Assembly (NCBI GenBank): GCA_015056205.1
Contig: SVGS01000024.1
Span: 1-56,787, forward strand
Direction of reading: 5' to 3'
DNA length: 56,787 nt
Source of the DNA: Clostridiales bacterium
GTDB lineage: Bacteria > Bacillota > Clostridia > Christensenellales > Aristaeellaceae
Positions 8,161-16,236 of this stretch are shown in pieces. Position 1 is the stretch's first letter. Every line of letters starts with the position of its first letter. Made by a program: the position numbers and the translations under genes. The notes below the pieces were generated by a model. The model searched no databases, had not been told where the DNA came from, and saw nothing but the letters and a program-made list of their open reading frames with translations.

Positions 8161-8470
8161 AGCCAATCGACGCCTGATTGCTGGCAACAATTTGGCAACA
8201 GAAAATCCGATAGCCCATGCTTCATGGACAATCAGTGGAATCAGAATACCAGGAGATACAGAACATAATCAAAATTGTTTAAGAAGCAATTGTCTGTATC
8301 GAGTGGGAATTCTTGAGACGATTTACTTGATTTCCATATCAGAACTCGGTAAAAAAATCCCTGTGATTAATCCCTGTCCACAGCGCCGTTTTGTTCTCAG
8401 TTAATAACGAAATGATATCCCTGTTAAACATTTACCCCTGGCCCCGAGCAATCTTGTATAGTTCCAGATT
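8161..8470. other. Non-coding stretch with no recognisable gene
   Basis: About 310 bases, more AT-rich than the surroundings. Short open frames exist on both strands but lack ribosome binding sites and family resemblance. I see nothing to assign here apart from the promoter that begins just after it. Confidence 0.5.
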
Positions 8471-8480
8471 ATGCTTCATG

Positions 8481-8508
8481 TTGACAGTACGATTATATCG
8501 TATATAAT
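8481..8508 (+). promoter_or_regulatory. Promoter with palindromic operator for the toxin-antitoxin operon
   Basis: TTGACA (8481-8486), 16-base spacer, TATAAT (8503-8508). A palindrome TACGAT-TAT-ATCGTA at 8488-8502 occupies the spacer and abuts the -10 box, the expected place for autorepression by the antitoxin or toxin-antitoxin complex encoded downstream. Confidence 0.8.
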
Positions 8509-8542
8509 TGTGAGGGAGAGTTTCTTTATACGGAGGTCTGTG

Positions 8543-8872
8543 ATGACACGTGAGTTCGTTTATACTGAACCATTCCGTAAATGCTGGAAAGCAATGGGTC
8601 TCTCAGAAGATGATCTGAAAAAGCTGGAAGTAATCCTTCTGGAGAATCCACAGTTAGGCGATGTTATCGAAGGAACCGGCGGTGCACGAAAAATGCGGAT
8701 TCAGATCGAGAATCGCGGAAAATCAGGCGGTGGTCGTGTAATCTATGTTGATGTGTTTGAGAAAGAAAAGCTGTATTTCCTGCTTGCCTATCCGAAAAAC
8801 GTCCAAGATAACCTGACCCCGGATCAGAAAAAGCAAGTACGTAAATTGGTAGAAGCGATCAAAAAGGAGTGA
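8543..8872 (+). CDS. RelE/HigB-like type II toxin
   Basis: 109 residues. The family (RelE/ParE superfamily, HigB2-like) consists of small ribosome-dependent mRNA endonucleases that halt growth when the antitoxin is lost. Recognisable parts are the start REFVYTEPFRKCWKAMGLS, the middle GTGGARKMRIQIENRGKSGGGRVIY interrupted by loops, with basic residues suited to RNA binding, and LYFLLAYPKNVQDNLTPDQKKQVRKLVE split near the C-terminus, as in HigB2 proteins. The start ATG 8543 follows GGAGG by 6 bases; an upstream ATG at 8471 lies before the promoter's -35 box and is not credible. The antitoxin gene starts 5 bases after the stop. Confidence 0.85.
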   Translation: MTREFVYTEPFRKCWKAMGLSEDDLKKLEVILLENPQLGDVIEGTGGARKMRIQIENRGKSGGGRVIYVDVFEKEKLYFLLAYPKNVQDNLTPDQKKQVRKLVEAIKKE

Positions 8873-8877
8873 AATCC

Positions 8878-9234
8878 ATGGAAGATATCAAATTCAATTC
8901 CTCTTTATCTCAACAGGAGATGAAGGAAAACTTCGCTGGCTTTGACTTCTTTGACGGATTGATGGAAGGATTGACCGAAGCATTGGCGCATTCCAAAGGT
9001 AAAGCAACCGCTGAGACCTTTTCCCGAAAAAGATCCCTGCCGGATGTGAATGTGGCTGAAATCAGAAGAACACTGAATATGACACAACGGAGTTTCGCAT
9101 CCATGTTGGGAGTTTCCCCCCGCACAGTTGAGTCCTGGGAGGCCGGAAGAACAACTCCGACCCCGACCGCAAAAAAACTGTTGTATCTGATCCGGGAAGA
9201 TCATCGTTTGGCCCAAAGACTTATGGAAGCATAA
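8878..9234 (+). CDS. XRE-family antitoxin (HigA2-like)
   Basis: 118 residues. The N-terminal half (about 1-55) is acidic and helical and should wrap the toxin. The C-terminal half is a helix-turn-helix: PDVNVAEIRRTLNMTQRSFA followed by MLGVSPRTVESWEAGRTTPT and a closing AKKLLYLI helix. This toxin-first, antitoxin-second order with a C-terminal DNA-binding domain is typical of HigBA-2 type pairs. ATG 8878 is chosen over the in-frame GTG at 8869 because GGAG (8866-8869) sits 8 bases upstream. It likely represses the promoter at 8481-8508 through the palindrome there. Confidence 0.86.
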   Translation: MEDIKFNSSLSQQEMKENFAGFDFFDGLMEGLTEALAHSKGKATAETFSRKRSLPDVNVAEIRRTLNMTQRSFASMLGVSPRTVESWEAGRTTPTPTAKKLLYLIREDHRLAQRLMEA

Positions 9235-9278
9235 CCAAGCCACGACACCTCTGTTGAAGCAATCAGGAAGGAAACGCT

Positions 9279-9467
9279 ATGAGCAATCGCATTCCAACCC
9301 CTACGATGGGTGAAATTCTCACGGAAAGCCAGCGGTTTCATCGGGCGGTCGGCTTTGAGGAAGCCAACCGGATTGTGGCGTATGTGAAAAAGATTGCCTC
9401 CGCCCGGGCTATGGAAAAGGGCGGCATGATGCAGTACGGGACGGAAGAAAACGGATGGAGATACTAG
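9279..9467 (+). pseudogene. 62-residue chimera: HigA-like N-terminus joined to a GNAT C-terminus
   Basis: A short frame with a good ribosome binding site (AGGAAGGAAA). The first 15 residues, MSNRIPTPTMGEILT, look like the start of a HigA addiction antitoxin (usually IPTPTxGEILKEEF). From about residue 17, QRFHRAVGFEEANRIVAYVKK resembles (in two halves) the end of an aminoglycoside-type GNAT acetyltransferase. Everything in between in either family is missing, so this is probably a deletion junction between two neighbouring genes. A translated micropeptide cannot be excluded. It overlaps the next frame by 13 bases. Confidence 0.45.
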
Positions 9468-9852
9468 CCATCACGCAGGGACATCCGCTGTGGGACCAAA
9501 CAATGGCTTTTGCGGAGACGTGTTCATGGAAGGCCGGGGCATTTCTTGCCGCCAGGATGAAGAAAAATGATTTCAAAGACTGGGAGCGGGTAATCGTTGC
9601 GGTTGAAGGGAACAGGATCGCAGGCTACTGCACATTGGCCGAAAAGGATGAGCTGCCGGACGGGTATGAGTTTACTCCGTTCATCGGATTTGTATTCGTG
9701 AGCGAGCAGGACCGCGGACACCGCGTTTCGGAAAAAATGGCAGCGTGCGCCTGGGGGAACAGGGACTGTACGAGAAATACGGTTTTCAAAAACTGGGAGA
9801 TTATCAGACCGTCCATGGGACAGAGGATCAGCTGTTTTCCAGGGAACTGTAA
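9455..9852 (+). pseudogene. GNAT acetyltransferase broken by an internal deletion with frameshift
   Basis: The first frame from ATG 9455 encodes a good GNAT N-terminus (SWKAGAFLAARM, VAVEGNRIAGYCTLAEKDEL, FIGFVFVSEQDRGHRVSEKM). After about 9740 the homology jumps to another frame: GEQGLYEKYGFQKLGDYQ and VHGTEDQLFSREL, ending at TAA 9850-9852, which is the normal GNAT C-terminus. The acetyl-CoA-binding helix between (about 15 residues) is gone and the frame shifts. The continuing frame to 9910 is therefore a non-homologous tail. It resembles the acetyltransferase half of the 4146-4949 gene. Confidence 0.65.
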
Positions 9853-9906
9853 AGCAATGCGAAAGAAACGGCTGACAGATGAACGGGACCGACACAGAGG
9901 GAGAAA

Positions 9907-10617
9907 ATGATGGAGATTGAGATCCGCCACCTGATCGAAGGCGCGAAACAGGCGGAAGGCCTGGCCGTCATCATTGATGTGTTCCGCGCGTTTTCCATGG
10001 AATGCTATCTGTACGCATTCGGCGCCAGGGAAGTCCGTCCGGTGGGAAGCATTGAGGATACCTTTTTATGGCGGGAGAAGGACAGGGAAGCGATCCTGGT
10101 GGGAGAGCGGCACGGGAGAAAAATTGAGGGATGCGATCTGGGGAACTCTCCTTCTTCCATCCGGCCGGACCGGGTCCGCGGCAAACGGGTGATCCATACG
10201 ACCAGTGCCGGAACACAGGGGGTAACGAACGCGGTTCACGCGGAGGAAATCATTACGGGAAGCTTTGTGAACGCAAAGGCGATAGCCGCCTATATCCGGG
10301 AAACCGCACCCCGGAAGGTTTCCCTGGTATGCATGGGGAAGGAAGGGCTTGCTCCGGCGGAGGAAGACGAGCTGTGCGCCCTGTATCTCCGGGGACTGCT
10401 GACCGGCGACGGGATTCCGGATATAGACGGGAAACTGAAAGGTCTGCAAACCGGCGGAGGCAGGCATTTCTTCGATCCCGCGCTCCGGGATGTGTTTCCC
10501 GAGGAGGATTTCCGGATGTGCATCGACCGGGATATATTTGATTTTGTACTCAGAATCGAACGGGATGAGAACGGGCTTATTTCAAGGAGAATCCGGATCA
10601 GTCCGGTTTTCCGGTGA
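9907..10617 (+). CDS. 2-phosphosulfolactate phosphatase (ComB) family protein
   Basis: 236 residues matching the ComB family: a VIIDVFRAFS motif near residue 22, LGNSPSSI, the TTSAGTQG loop near 98, FVNAKAIA, and the acidic AEEDELCALYL segment. In methanogens ComB removes phosphate from 2-phosphosulfolactate on the way to coenzyme M. In bacteria without that pathway the family occurs widely and its substrate is unclear. The start follows GGGAGAAA; ATG 9907 and ATG 9910 are both possible. It stands alone on this strand and converges with the phosphopantetheinyl transferase gene, overlapping its 3' end by 20 bases. No other coenzyme M or sulfolactate gene is in the window. Confidence 0.82.
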   Translation: MMEIEIRHLIEGAKQAEGLAVIIDVFRAFSMECYLYAFGAREVRPVGSIEDTFLWREKDREAILVGERHGRKIEGCDLGNSPSSIRPDRVRGKRVIHTTSAGTQGVTNAVHAEEIITGSFVNAKAIAAYIRETAPRKVSLVCMGKEGLAPAEEDELCALYLRGLLTGDGIPDIDGKLKGLQTGGGRHFFDPALRDVFPEEDFRMCIDRDIFDFVLRIERDENGLISRRIRISPVFR

Positions 10618-11275
10618 ACGGAGTGAAGTTCAGGGGCACCCTGCGCAGGCCATCCCCGGCCGGGATCCATTCCCAGGCTGCCGGCCTTCCCGCGGGGTGC
10701 TCCGTGCATACGCTGAAGGGAGATCCCTCCAGCGTACCGGCGAAGGCATACCAGGATCCGCCCCGGATCCGGATGCCTTTGCCCCGGATGAAAGGCGTCA
10801 CGTCAAAGCATTTCGGGTCCAGCCCCAGTCCCAGCCCCAGCGCTTTCATCACGCTTTCCTTCCAGGTCCACAGCCGGTGGAACCGCTCCAGGGGCGCCTC
10901 CTCCATCCAGTGAAGCTCCGCTTCCGTGTAGACGCTGCCCGCAACCTGCAGGCTGGATTCTTTCGGTTCCTCGATGTCCACGCCCACCGGGCCGTCGCCG
11001 CTTACCGCCAGAAGGCACCATTCCCCGCTGTGGGAGAGATTGAATTCCAATCCCCCCGGGACCGCCGGCTTTTGATAAGCGCCGAAGCGGAGCTCCTTTT
11101 CATCCCGCAGTCCCAGGACGTTTATCATCAGCAGGCCGCCGCCCAGGCACAGCAGGCGGTCTTTTTCATGCAGATAGCGCTCCGCTTTTTTCATGCGCTC
11201 CGGCATTTTTCTTTTCAGTTCGTCCGGATTCAGGCCGCGGACGCTGCCGGTGCGGATCGCGTGAAGCTCTGTCAT
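10598..11275 (-). CDS. 4'-phosphopantetheinyl transferase (Sfp/AcpT type)
   Basis: 225 residues. It transfers the phosphopantetheine arm of CoA to a Ser of a carrier protein. Motifs: PGGLEFNLSHSGEW near 75-85, GVDIEEP with Mg-binding Asp100/Glu102, and WTWKESVMKALG with Glu140. The length fits the Sfp group rather than the short AcpS. ATG 11275 is 20 bases downstream of the trpA stop, so the gene is the last member of the trp operon; longer in-frame extensions run into trpA and are not credible. No polyketide, peptide synthetase or carrier protein gene lies nearby, so the target is unknown. Its end overlaps the convergent ComB-like gene by 20 bases. Confidence 0.88.
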   Translation of the reverse strand: MTELHAIRTGSVRGLNPDELKRKMPERMKKAERYLHEKDRLLCLGGGLLMINVLGLRDEKELRFGAYQKPAVPGGLEFNLSHSGEWCLLAVSGDGPVGVDIEEPKESSLQVAGSVYTEAELHWMEEAPLERFHRLWTWKESVMKALGLGLGLDPKCFDVTPFIRGKGIRIRGGSWYAFAGTLEGSPFSVCTEHPAGRPAAWEWIPAGDGLRRVPLNFTPFTGKPD

Positions 11276-11295
11276 CTGGTGAAGCTCTCTCCCTC

Positions 11296-12066
11296 TTATT
11301 TCAGCGCGTCCTTCATGGATTTTACGTATTCGCCGATCCGGGCCGGCGCATCCTTGCCGTACTGCGCCAGGATTTTCTCGATGGCGGAGCCGACGATCGC
11401 CCCGTCGGACAGCGCGGCCATGGCCTTCGCCTGTTCCGGCCTGGAAATGCCGAAGCCGATGGCCACCGGAACCTTCGCGTTTGCCCGGATGGTCCGGATG
11501 ATCGGCGCCAGGTCCGTGGTAATCTCGCTGCGGGTACCGGTTACGCCGAGGCTGGAGACCAGATAGATAAAACCTTCCGCCTCCCGGGCGATCATGGCCA
11601 CCCGGTTCTCGGAAGTCGGCGCGATCAGGGAAATCAGGTCCACGCCGTACTGCCGGCACAGGGGAAGGAATTCCTCCTTCTCCTCAAAAGGAAGGTCCGG
11701 CAGGATCAGGCCGTCGATGCCGATCTCCGCGCAGGCGGATATGAACTTTTCCGCGCCGTAGGAAAAGATCACATTCGCGTAGGTCATGAAAACCAGAGGC
11801 ACGGCCACGTCCTTCCGCAGATCCCGCACAAAACCGAAAATTTTATCCGTGGTCACTCCGCCCGTCAGGGCGCGCAGATTGGCTTCCTGGATCACGGGGC
11901 CTTCCGCCGTCGGATCGGAGAAGGGAATGCCCAGCTCGATCAGGTCGGCGCCGTTTTCCACGGCGGCCCGGACAGCCCGGCCCGTGGTCTCCAGATCCGG
12001 ATCTCCGCAGGTGATAAAAGCGATAAAGGCTTTGCCATGGTCAAAAGCGGCAGCGATCTTACTCAT
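11296..12066 (-). CDS. trpA: Tryptophan synthase alpha chain
   Basis: 256 residues. It cleaves indole-3-glycerol phosphate to indole and glyceraldehyde-3-phosphate in the alpha2beta2 complex. Catalytic Glu is in [17 protein letters not shown] and catalytic Asp in [13 protein letters not shown]; phosphate is held by the [10 protein letters not shown] and GAIVGSAI turns. The start ATG 12066 lies 8 bases inside the end of trpB, so the two are translationally coupled. The phosphopantetheinyl transferase gene follows after 20 bases. Confidence 0.97.
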   Translation of the reverse strand: MSKIAAAFDHGKAFIAFITCGDPDLETTGRAVRAAVENGADLIELGIPFSDPTAEGPVIQEANLRALTGGVTTDKIFGFVRDLRKDVAVPLVFMTYANVIFSYGAEKFISACAEIGIDGLILPDLPFEEKEEFLPLCRQYGVDLISLIAPTSENRVAMIAREAEGFIYLVSSLGVTGTRSEITTDLAPIIRTIRANAKVPVAIGFGISRPEQAKAMAALSDGAIVGSAIEKILAQYGKDAPARIGEYVKSMKDALK

Positions 12067-13249
12067 GAATATCCTCCCCTCTGTAGCGGGCGATGGCGGC
12101 GCAGTCCTTGTCGCCGCGGCCGGAGATCGTGATGACGATAATCCGGTCTTTTTCCATCTGCGGCGCGATCTTCTGAGCATAGGCGACGGCATGGGCGGAC
12201 TCGATGGCCGGAATAATGCCCTCCGTCCGGGCCAGATACTCAAAGGCACAGACCGCTTCCTCATCGGTTACCGGCACATATTCCGCGCGGCCGGTATCAT
12301 GCAGCCACGCATGCTCCGGACCGATACCGGGATAATCCAGACCCGCGGAGATCGAGTAGACCGGCGCAATCTGGCCGTACGCATCCTGGCAGAAATAGCT
12401 CTTCATCCCGTGGAAGATGCCCAGACGGCCGGTGTTGACCGTCGCGGCGGTTTCAAAGGTATCGATCCCGCGGCCCGCGGCCTCGCAGCCGATCAGGCGG
12501 ACGCTTCTGTCGCCCAGGAAATGATAAAAACTGCCGATCGCGTTGCTTCCGCCGCCGACGCAGGCAATCACCGCGTCCGGCAGCCGGTTTTCCTTCTCCA
12601 GCAGCTGCTTCCGGATTTCTTTTGAAATCACGGCCTGGAAATCCCGCACGATGGTCGGGAAGGGATGCGGTCCCATGACGGAACCGAGGCAGTAATGCGT
12701 ATCGTCAATCCTCCGCGTCCATTCACGCATGGCCTCGCTGACGGCGTCCTTCAGGGTGGCGGTTCCCGTCTTCACCGGGATGACTTCCGCGCCCAGCAGG
12801 CGCATCCGGTACACGTTCAGCGCCTGGCGGACGGTATCCTCCTCGCCCATGAACACCACACATTCCATGCCCATCAGGGCGGCGGCGGTCGCGGTTGCCA
12901 CGCCGTGCTGCCCGGCGCCCGTTTCGGCGATCAGACGGGTCTTTCCCATCTTTTTCGCGAGCAGCGCCTGCCCCAGCACGTTGTTGATTTTATGGGCGCC
13001 GGTATGATTCAGGTCCTCGCGCTTCAGATAAATCTTCGCGCCGCCCAGATCCCTGGTCATCTTTTCCGCGTAATACAGCCGGGAGGGGCGGCCGGCGTAA
13101 TCGTTCAGCAGCGCGGTCAGCTCCCGGTTGAACTCCGGATCCGCCTTATACTGATTGTATGCTTCCTCCAGTTCGATCACGGCGTTCATCAGCGTCTCCG
13201 GGATATACTGCCCGCCGTGAATGCCAAAGCGTCCTTTTTGATTGCTCAT
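12059..13249 (-). CDS. trpB: Tryptophan synthase beta chain
   Basis: 396 residues, standard length for TrpB1. It condenses indole with serine using PLP. The PLP Lys is K87 in [10 protein letters not shown]; the phosphate-binding loop is [10 protein letters not shown], and [10 protein letters not shown] forms the substrate carboxylate site. It overlaps trpF by 4 bases (ATGA) upstream and trpA by 8 downstream. The N-terminus [17 protein letters not shown] is typical, so the start at 13249 is secure. Confidence 0.98.
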   Translation of the reverse strand: MSNQKGRFGIHGGQYIPETLMNAVIELEEAYNQYKADPEFNRELTALLNDYAGRPSRLYYAEKMTRDLGGAKIYLKREDLNHTGAHKINNVLGQALLAKKMGKTRLIAETGAGQHGVATATAAALMGMECVVFMGEEDTVRQALNVYRMRLLGAEVIPVKTGTATLKDAVSEAMREWTRRIDDTHYCLGSVMGPHPFPTIVRDFQAVISKEIRKQLLEKENRLPDAVIACVGGGSNAIGSFYHFLGDRSVRLIGCEAAGRGIDTFETAATVNTGRLGIFHGMKSYFCQDAYGQIAPVYSISAGLDYPGIGPEHAWLHDTGRAEYVPVTDEEAVCAFEYLARTEGIIPAIESAHAVAYAQKIAPQMEKDRIIVITISGRGDKDCAAIARYRGEDIHE

Positions 13250-13854
13250 GTTTCATTCTCCATTCTTACAGCCCGCACAAATGCGCGCATTTTTACGATA
13301 TCCTTGAACCCGCCGGTTTCAATGCCGGAGGAAACGTCCACGGCGTAAGGCTTCAGTTCCCTCACGGCCCTGCCGGCATTTTCCGGAGTCAGGCCGCCGG
13401 CCAGAAAATAGGGGCGCTTCACCTGCCGGAGCCAGCTCCAGTCAAAGGTCTTTCCGTCTCCGGCGCCGGCATCCAGCAGGATTTCGTCCGCGGACGAAGC
13501 CTGCGCTCGGAGCGCGTCCTCCGTGCCGCGGACCCGGAAGGCCCGGATCAGCGGTTTGTCTGTCCTTTTCCGCAGGTCCGCCAGATAAGCCTCATCCTCA
13601 GACCCGTGGAGCTGGGCCATATCGATCGTTCCGTCCAAAAGCAGCTTTGCCACGGTCTCCGGCTTCGCATCCACAAAAACGCCGACGGTCCGGATTCCCG
13701 GGTTCAGCCCCGCCTTCAGGGTCCGTGCCGTTTCCGGCGTCACATACCGTTTGCTGCCGGGGAAGAAAACAAAGCCGATGTATTCCGGCAGCAGTTCGCC
13801 GGCCGCTTCAATATCTTCCGGGCGCCGCAGTCCGCACATTTTGATCCGGGTCAT
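13246..13854 (-). CDS. trpF: Phosphoribosylanthranilate isomerase
   Basis: 202 residues, a single (beta/alpha)8 barrel that isomerises phosphoribosylanthranilate to CdRP. Catalytic Cys is in [15 protein letters not shown] at residue 7 and catalytic Asp in the [14 protein letters not shown] region near the C-terminus; LHGSEDEAY and [14 protein letters not shown] are the usual family blocks. ATG 13854 overlaps the trpC stop by 4 bases. Longer in-frame starts would lie within trpC and are rejected. It is separate from trpC, as in most Firmicutes. Confidence 0.96.
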   Translation of the reverse strand: MTRIKMCGLRRPEDIEAAGELLPEYIGFVFFPGSKRYVTPETARTLKAGLNPGIRTVGVFVDAKPETVAKLLLDGTIDMAQLHGSEDEAYLADLRKRTDKPLIRAFRVRGTEDALRAQASSADEILLDAGAGDGKTFDWSWLRQVKRPYFLAGGLTPENAGRAVRELKPYAVDVSSGIETGGFKDIVKMRAFVRAVRMENET

Positions 13855-14639
13855 TCTTTTTCTCCCTTCAGGCGCCGCAGCATGGCCGCGGGATTCGCCG
13901 AACGCATCAGCGCTTCGCCGATCAGGGCGGCATCCGCGCCGATCCGCCGCAGGCGATCCACGTCCTCCGGCGTCTTTACCCCGCTCTCGGCGACATACAC
14001 GCATCCGGCCGGAATCAGGTCCCGCATCCGTGCCGCGTTGTCAAAATCCACGGAAAAATCCTTCAGATTCCGGTTGTTCACTCCGATGATCTTCGCGCCC
14101 GCGACGGCGGCCGTCTGAATCTCCGCTTCGTCGTGCGTTTCCACCAGCGCCGCGATCCCGAGCTCTTCGCAGCGTTCCAGATACCGCCCCAGCGTCCGCT
14201 CATCCAGCAGGGATACGATCAGCAGCGCCGCGTCCGCCCCCATGATCCGCGCCTGATCCAGCTGGTACGCGCTGACGGTGAAGTCCTTGCGCAGCATCGG
14301 TAGGCTCACCCTGTTCCGGATCTCCCTGAAGATCTGATCCGATCCCAGAAAGTATTCGGGCTCCGTCAGGCAGGAAATGCAGTCCGCTCCGGCCCGCTCA
14401 TAATCCGCGGCGATTTTCAGGTAGGGAAAATCCGGAGAGATCAGGCCTTTGGAGGGGGAGGCCTTCTTGATTTCACAGATCAGGGAAATACCGGGCTTTT
14501 TCAGGGCGGAGAGGAAAGCTTCTCCTTTTCCCCGGCCGAGCATCCGCGCCTGTTCCCGCAGCGCCGCCTCCGGGATCTCCGCCTGCCCGGCCAGCACCCG
14601 TTTCCGGGCCAGATCCGCCAGTTTATCCAGTATCGTCAT
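13851..14639 (-). CDS. trpC: Indole-3-glycerol phosphate synthase
   Basis: 262 residues, normal for stand-alone TrpC. It decarboxylates and closes CdRP to indole-3-glycerol phosphate. Key blocks: [15 protein letters not shown] with catalytic Glu/Lys, [25 protein letters not shown] with the second Lys, [15 protein letters not shown] and [12 protein letters not shown]. It overlaps trpD and trpF by 4 bases each, so translation is coupled along the operon. Confidence 0.97.
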   Translation of the reverse strand: MTILDKLADLARKRVLAGQAEIPEAALREQARMLGRGKGEAFLSALKKPGISLICEIKKASPSKGLISPDFPYLKIAADYERAGADCISCLTEPEYFLGSDQIFREIRNRVSLPMLRKDFTVSAYQLDQARIMGADAALLIVSLLDERTLGRYLERCEELGIAALVETHDEAEIQTAAVAGAKIIGVNNRNLKDFSVDFDNAARMRDLIPAGCVYVAESGVKTPEDVDRLRRIGADAALIGEALMRSANPAAMLRRLKGEKE

Positions 14640-15652
14640 GCGTTTGAAACCTCAATCAGTTTTTCCAGGGTTTTGGCCGCCTTTCCGCTGTCGATCAGCT
14701 CCGCGGCCAGGCGGATGCCGTCCGCGAAGCTGCCGGCCTTCCCTCCGATCAGCAGCGCCGCGCCCGCGTTCATCAGGACCGCGTCCCGCTTCGGGCCTTT
14801 TTCACCCGCGAGAATCGCCCGGGTGATCGCCGCGTTTTCCGCGGGGGTTCCGCCCAGCAGATCCGCTTTCTCACACCGCTTCAGGCCGAACTGTTCCGGC
14901 GTAACCACATAGTTTTTCATCCAGCCGTCCTTGAACTCACAGACCGTGGTCGGGGAGCTCAGGGAAATCTCATCCAGTTTGTCCTGCCCGTAGACGACCA
15001 TGCCCCGTTTGACGCCCAGATTCATCAGCACCTGCGCCAGGGGCTGCACCAGGTAGTCATCATACACGCCCAGAAGCTGCATCGTGGGATGGCCGGGGTT
15101 GGTCAGCGGTCCCAGAATATTGAAAACCGTGCGGAATCCAAGTTCTCTCCGGATGGCGCCCACATACTTCATGGAAGTATGGTACTTCTGGGCGAAGAAG
15201 AAGCACATGCCGGCTGTATCCAGCAGCTCCCTGCACTTGTCCGGGCTCTGGTCAATATTCACGCCAAGGGCTTCCAGGCAGTCCGCCGTACCGCACCGGC
15301 TGGAGGCCGCGCGGTTTCCGTGCTTGGCCACCCGCATGCCGCCGGCCGCGGCGACCAGTGCGGAGGTGGTGGAGATGTTGAAGCTGTGCGCGTTATCACC
15401 GCCGGTACCGACAATTTCAAAAAGGTCGTCTCCCGCATCCACACGCGTCGCCTTTTCCCGCATGGCGGCCGCGCAGCCCGCGATTTCGTCCGTGGTCTCC
15501 GCCCGCGCGCTCTTGGTGGACAGGGAGGCAAGGAACGCGGCGTTCTGGGTCGGGGTGGTTTCACCGCTCATAATCTCGTTCATCACGGTATAGGCTTCAT
15601 CATAGGTCAGGTCTTCCTTGCTTACGATTTTCACGATGGCTTCCTTGATCAT
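14636..15652 (-). CDS. trpD: Anthranilate phosphoribosyltransferase
   Basis: 338 residues. It joins anthranilate to PRPP. The PRPP site is seen in [22 protein letters not shown] (in two overlapping pieces near residues 82-103), [15 protein letters not shown] and the metal-binding DE pair in [10 protein letters not shown]. The GGDNA spelling replaces the more usual GGDGA. A good ribosome binding site (AGGAGGAAGG) precedes ATG 15652. trpG ends 17 bases upstream, the longest gap within the biosynthetic part of the operon. Confidence 0.97.
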   Translation of the reverse strand: MIKEAIVKIVSKEDLTYDEAYTVMNEIMSGETTPTQNAAFLASLSTKSARAETTDEIAGCAAAMREKATRVDAGDDLFEIVGTGGDNAHSFNISTTSALVAAAGGMRVAKHGNRAASSRCGTADCLEALGVNIDQSPDKCRELLDTAGMCFFFAQKYHTSMKYVGAIRRELGFRTVFNILGPLTNPGHPTMQLLGVYDDYLVQPLAQVLMNLGVKRGMVVYGQDKLDEISLSSPTTVCEFKDGWMKNYVVTPEQFGLKRCEKADLLGGTPAENAAITRAILAGEKGPKRDAVLMNAGAALLIGGKAGSFADGIRLAAELIDSGKAAKTLEKLIEVSNA

Positions 15653-15669
15653 GTTTCCTTCCTCCTTCT

Positions 15670-16236
15670 TTATAATGCCATAAAGTTTTTCAGCATCTGC
15701 TTCCCGTCCGGGGTCAGGATGCTTTCCGGATGGAACTGGACTCCGAAAATCGGATAATCCCGGTGCTGCACGGCCATCACTTCGCCGTCGTCCGTACGGG
15801 CGGTGATCCGCAGGCAGTCCGGCATCGTCTCCGGCGCCGCGGCCAGGGAATGATAGCGCGCCACGGGAAAGCGCTCCGGAAGCCCCCTGAACAGGGGGCA
15901 GTTTCCTTCCTGCGTGACCAGGGACTGCTTTCCGTGCATCAGGGCCCTGGCGTAGGTGACCGTCGCGCCGAAGGCGGCGCAGATGGCCTGGTGCCCCAGA
16001 CAGACCCCCAGCAGCGGAATCTCCTTTCCGAGTTCCCCGGCTGCGGCCACGGTAATCCCCGCGTCCTCCGGCCGGCCCGGACCGGGGGAGAGGATGATCC
16101 GGTCCGGCTTCAGCGCCCGGATTTCCTCCAGGGTCATTTCATCGTTCCGGATTACGCGGATGTCCGGATTCAGCTCGCCGATGAGCTGAAACAGGTTATA
16201 GGAAAAACTGTCATAATTATCAATCAGCAGCGTCAT
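15670..16236 (-). CDS. trpG: Anthranilate synthase component II (glutamine amidotransferase)
   Basis: 188 residues, class I glutamine amidotransferase. It supplies ammonia from glutamine to TrpE. The nucleophile Cys is in GVCLGHQAI near residue 79, and the His-Glu pair in [13 protein letters not shown] near the end. [17 protein letters not shown] is the standard N-terminus, so ATG 16236 is the start rather than the longer in-frame start inside trpE. It overlaps trpE by 4 bases. The protein may also serve folate synthesis (PabA role), since no separate pabA is seen, but that is inference. Confidence 0.96.
   Translation of the reverse strand: MTLLIDNYDSFSYNLFQLIGELNPDIRVIRNDEMTLEEIRALKPDRIILSPGPGRPEDAGITVAAAGELGKEIPLLGVCLGHQAICAAFGATVTYARALMHGKQSLVTQEGNCPLFRGLPERFPVARYHSLAAAPETMPDCLRITARTDDGEVMAVQHRDYPIFGVQFHPESILTPDGKQMLKNFMAL

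Noticed and set aside
8135..8404. 89-codon plus-strand frame after the XRE remnant
   Set aside because: No ribosome binding site, no similarity I can recognise, and it overlaps the remnant's end in another frame.
11296..12264. Longer trpA start near 12264
   Set aside because: It would run deep into trpB in another frame; ATG 12066 gives the normal TrpA N-terminus.
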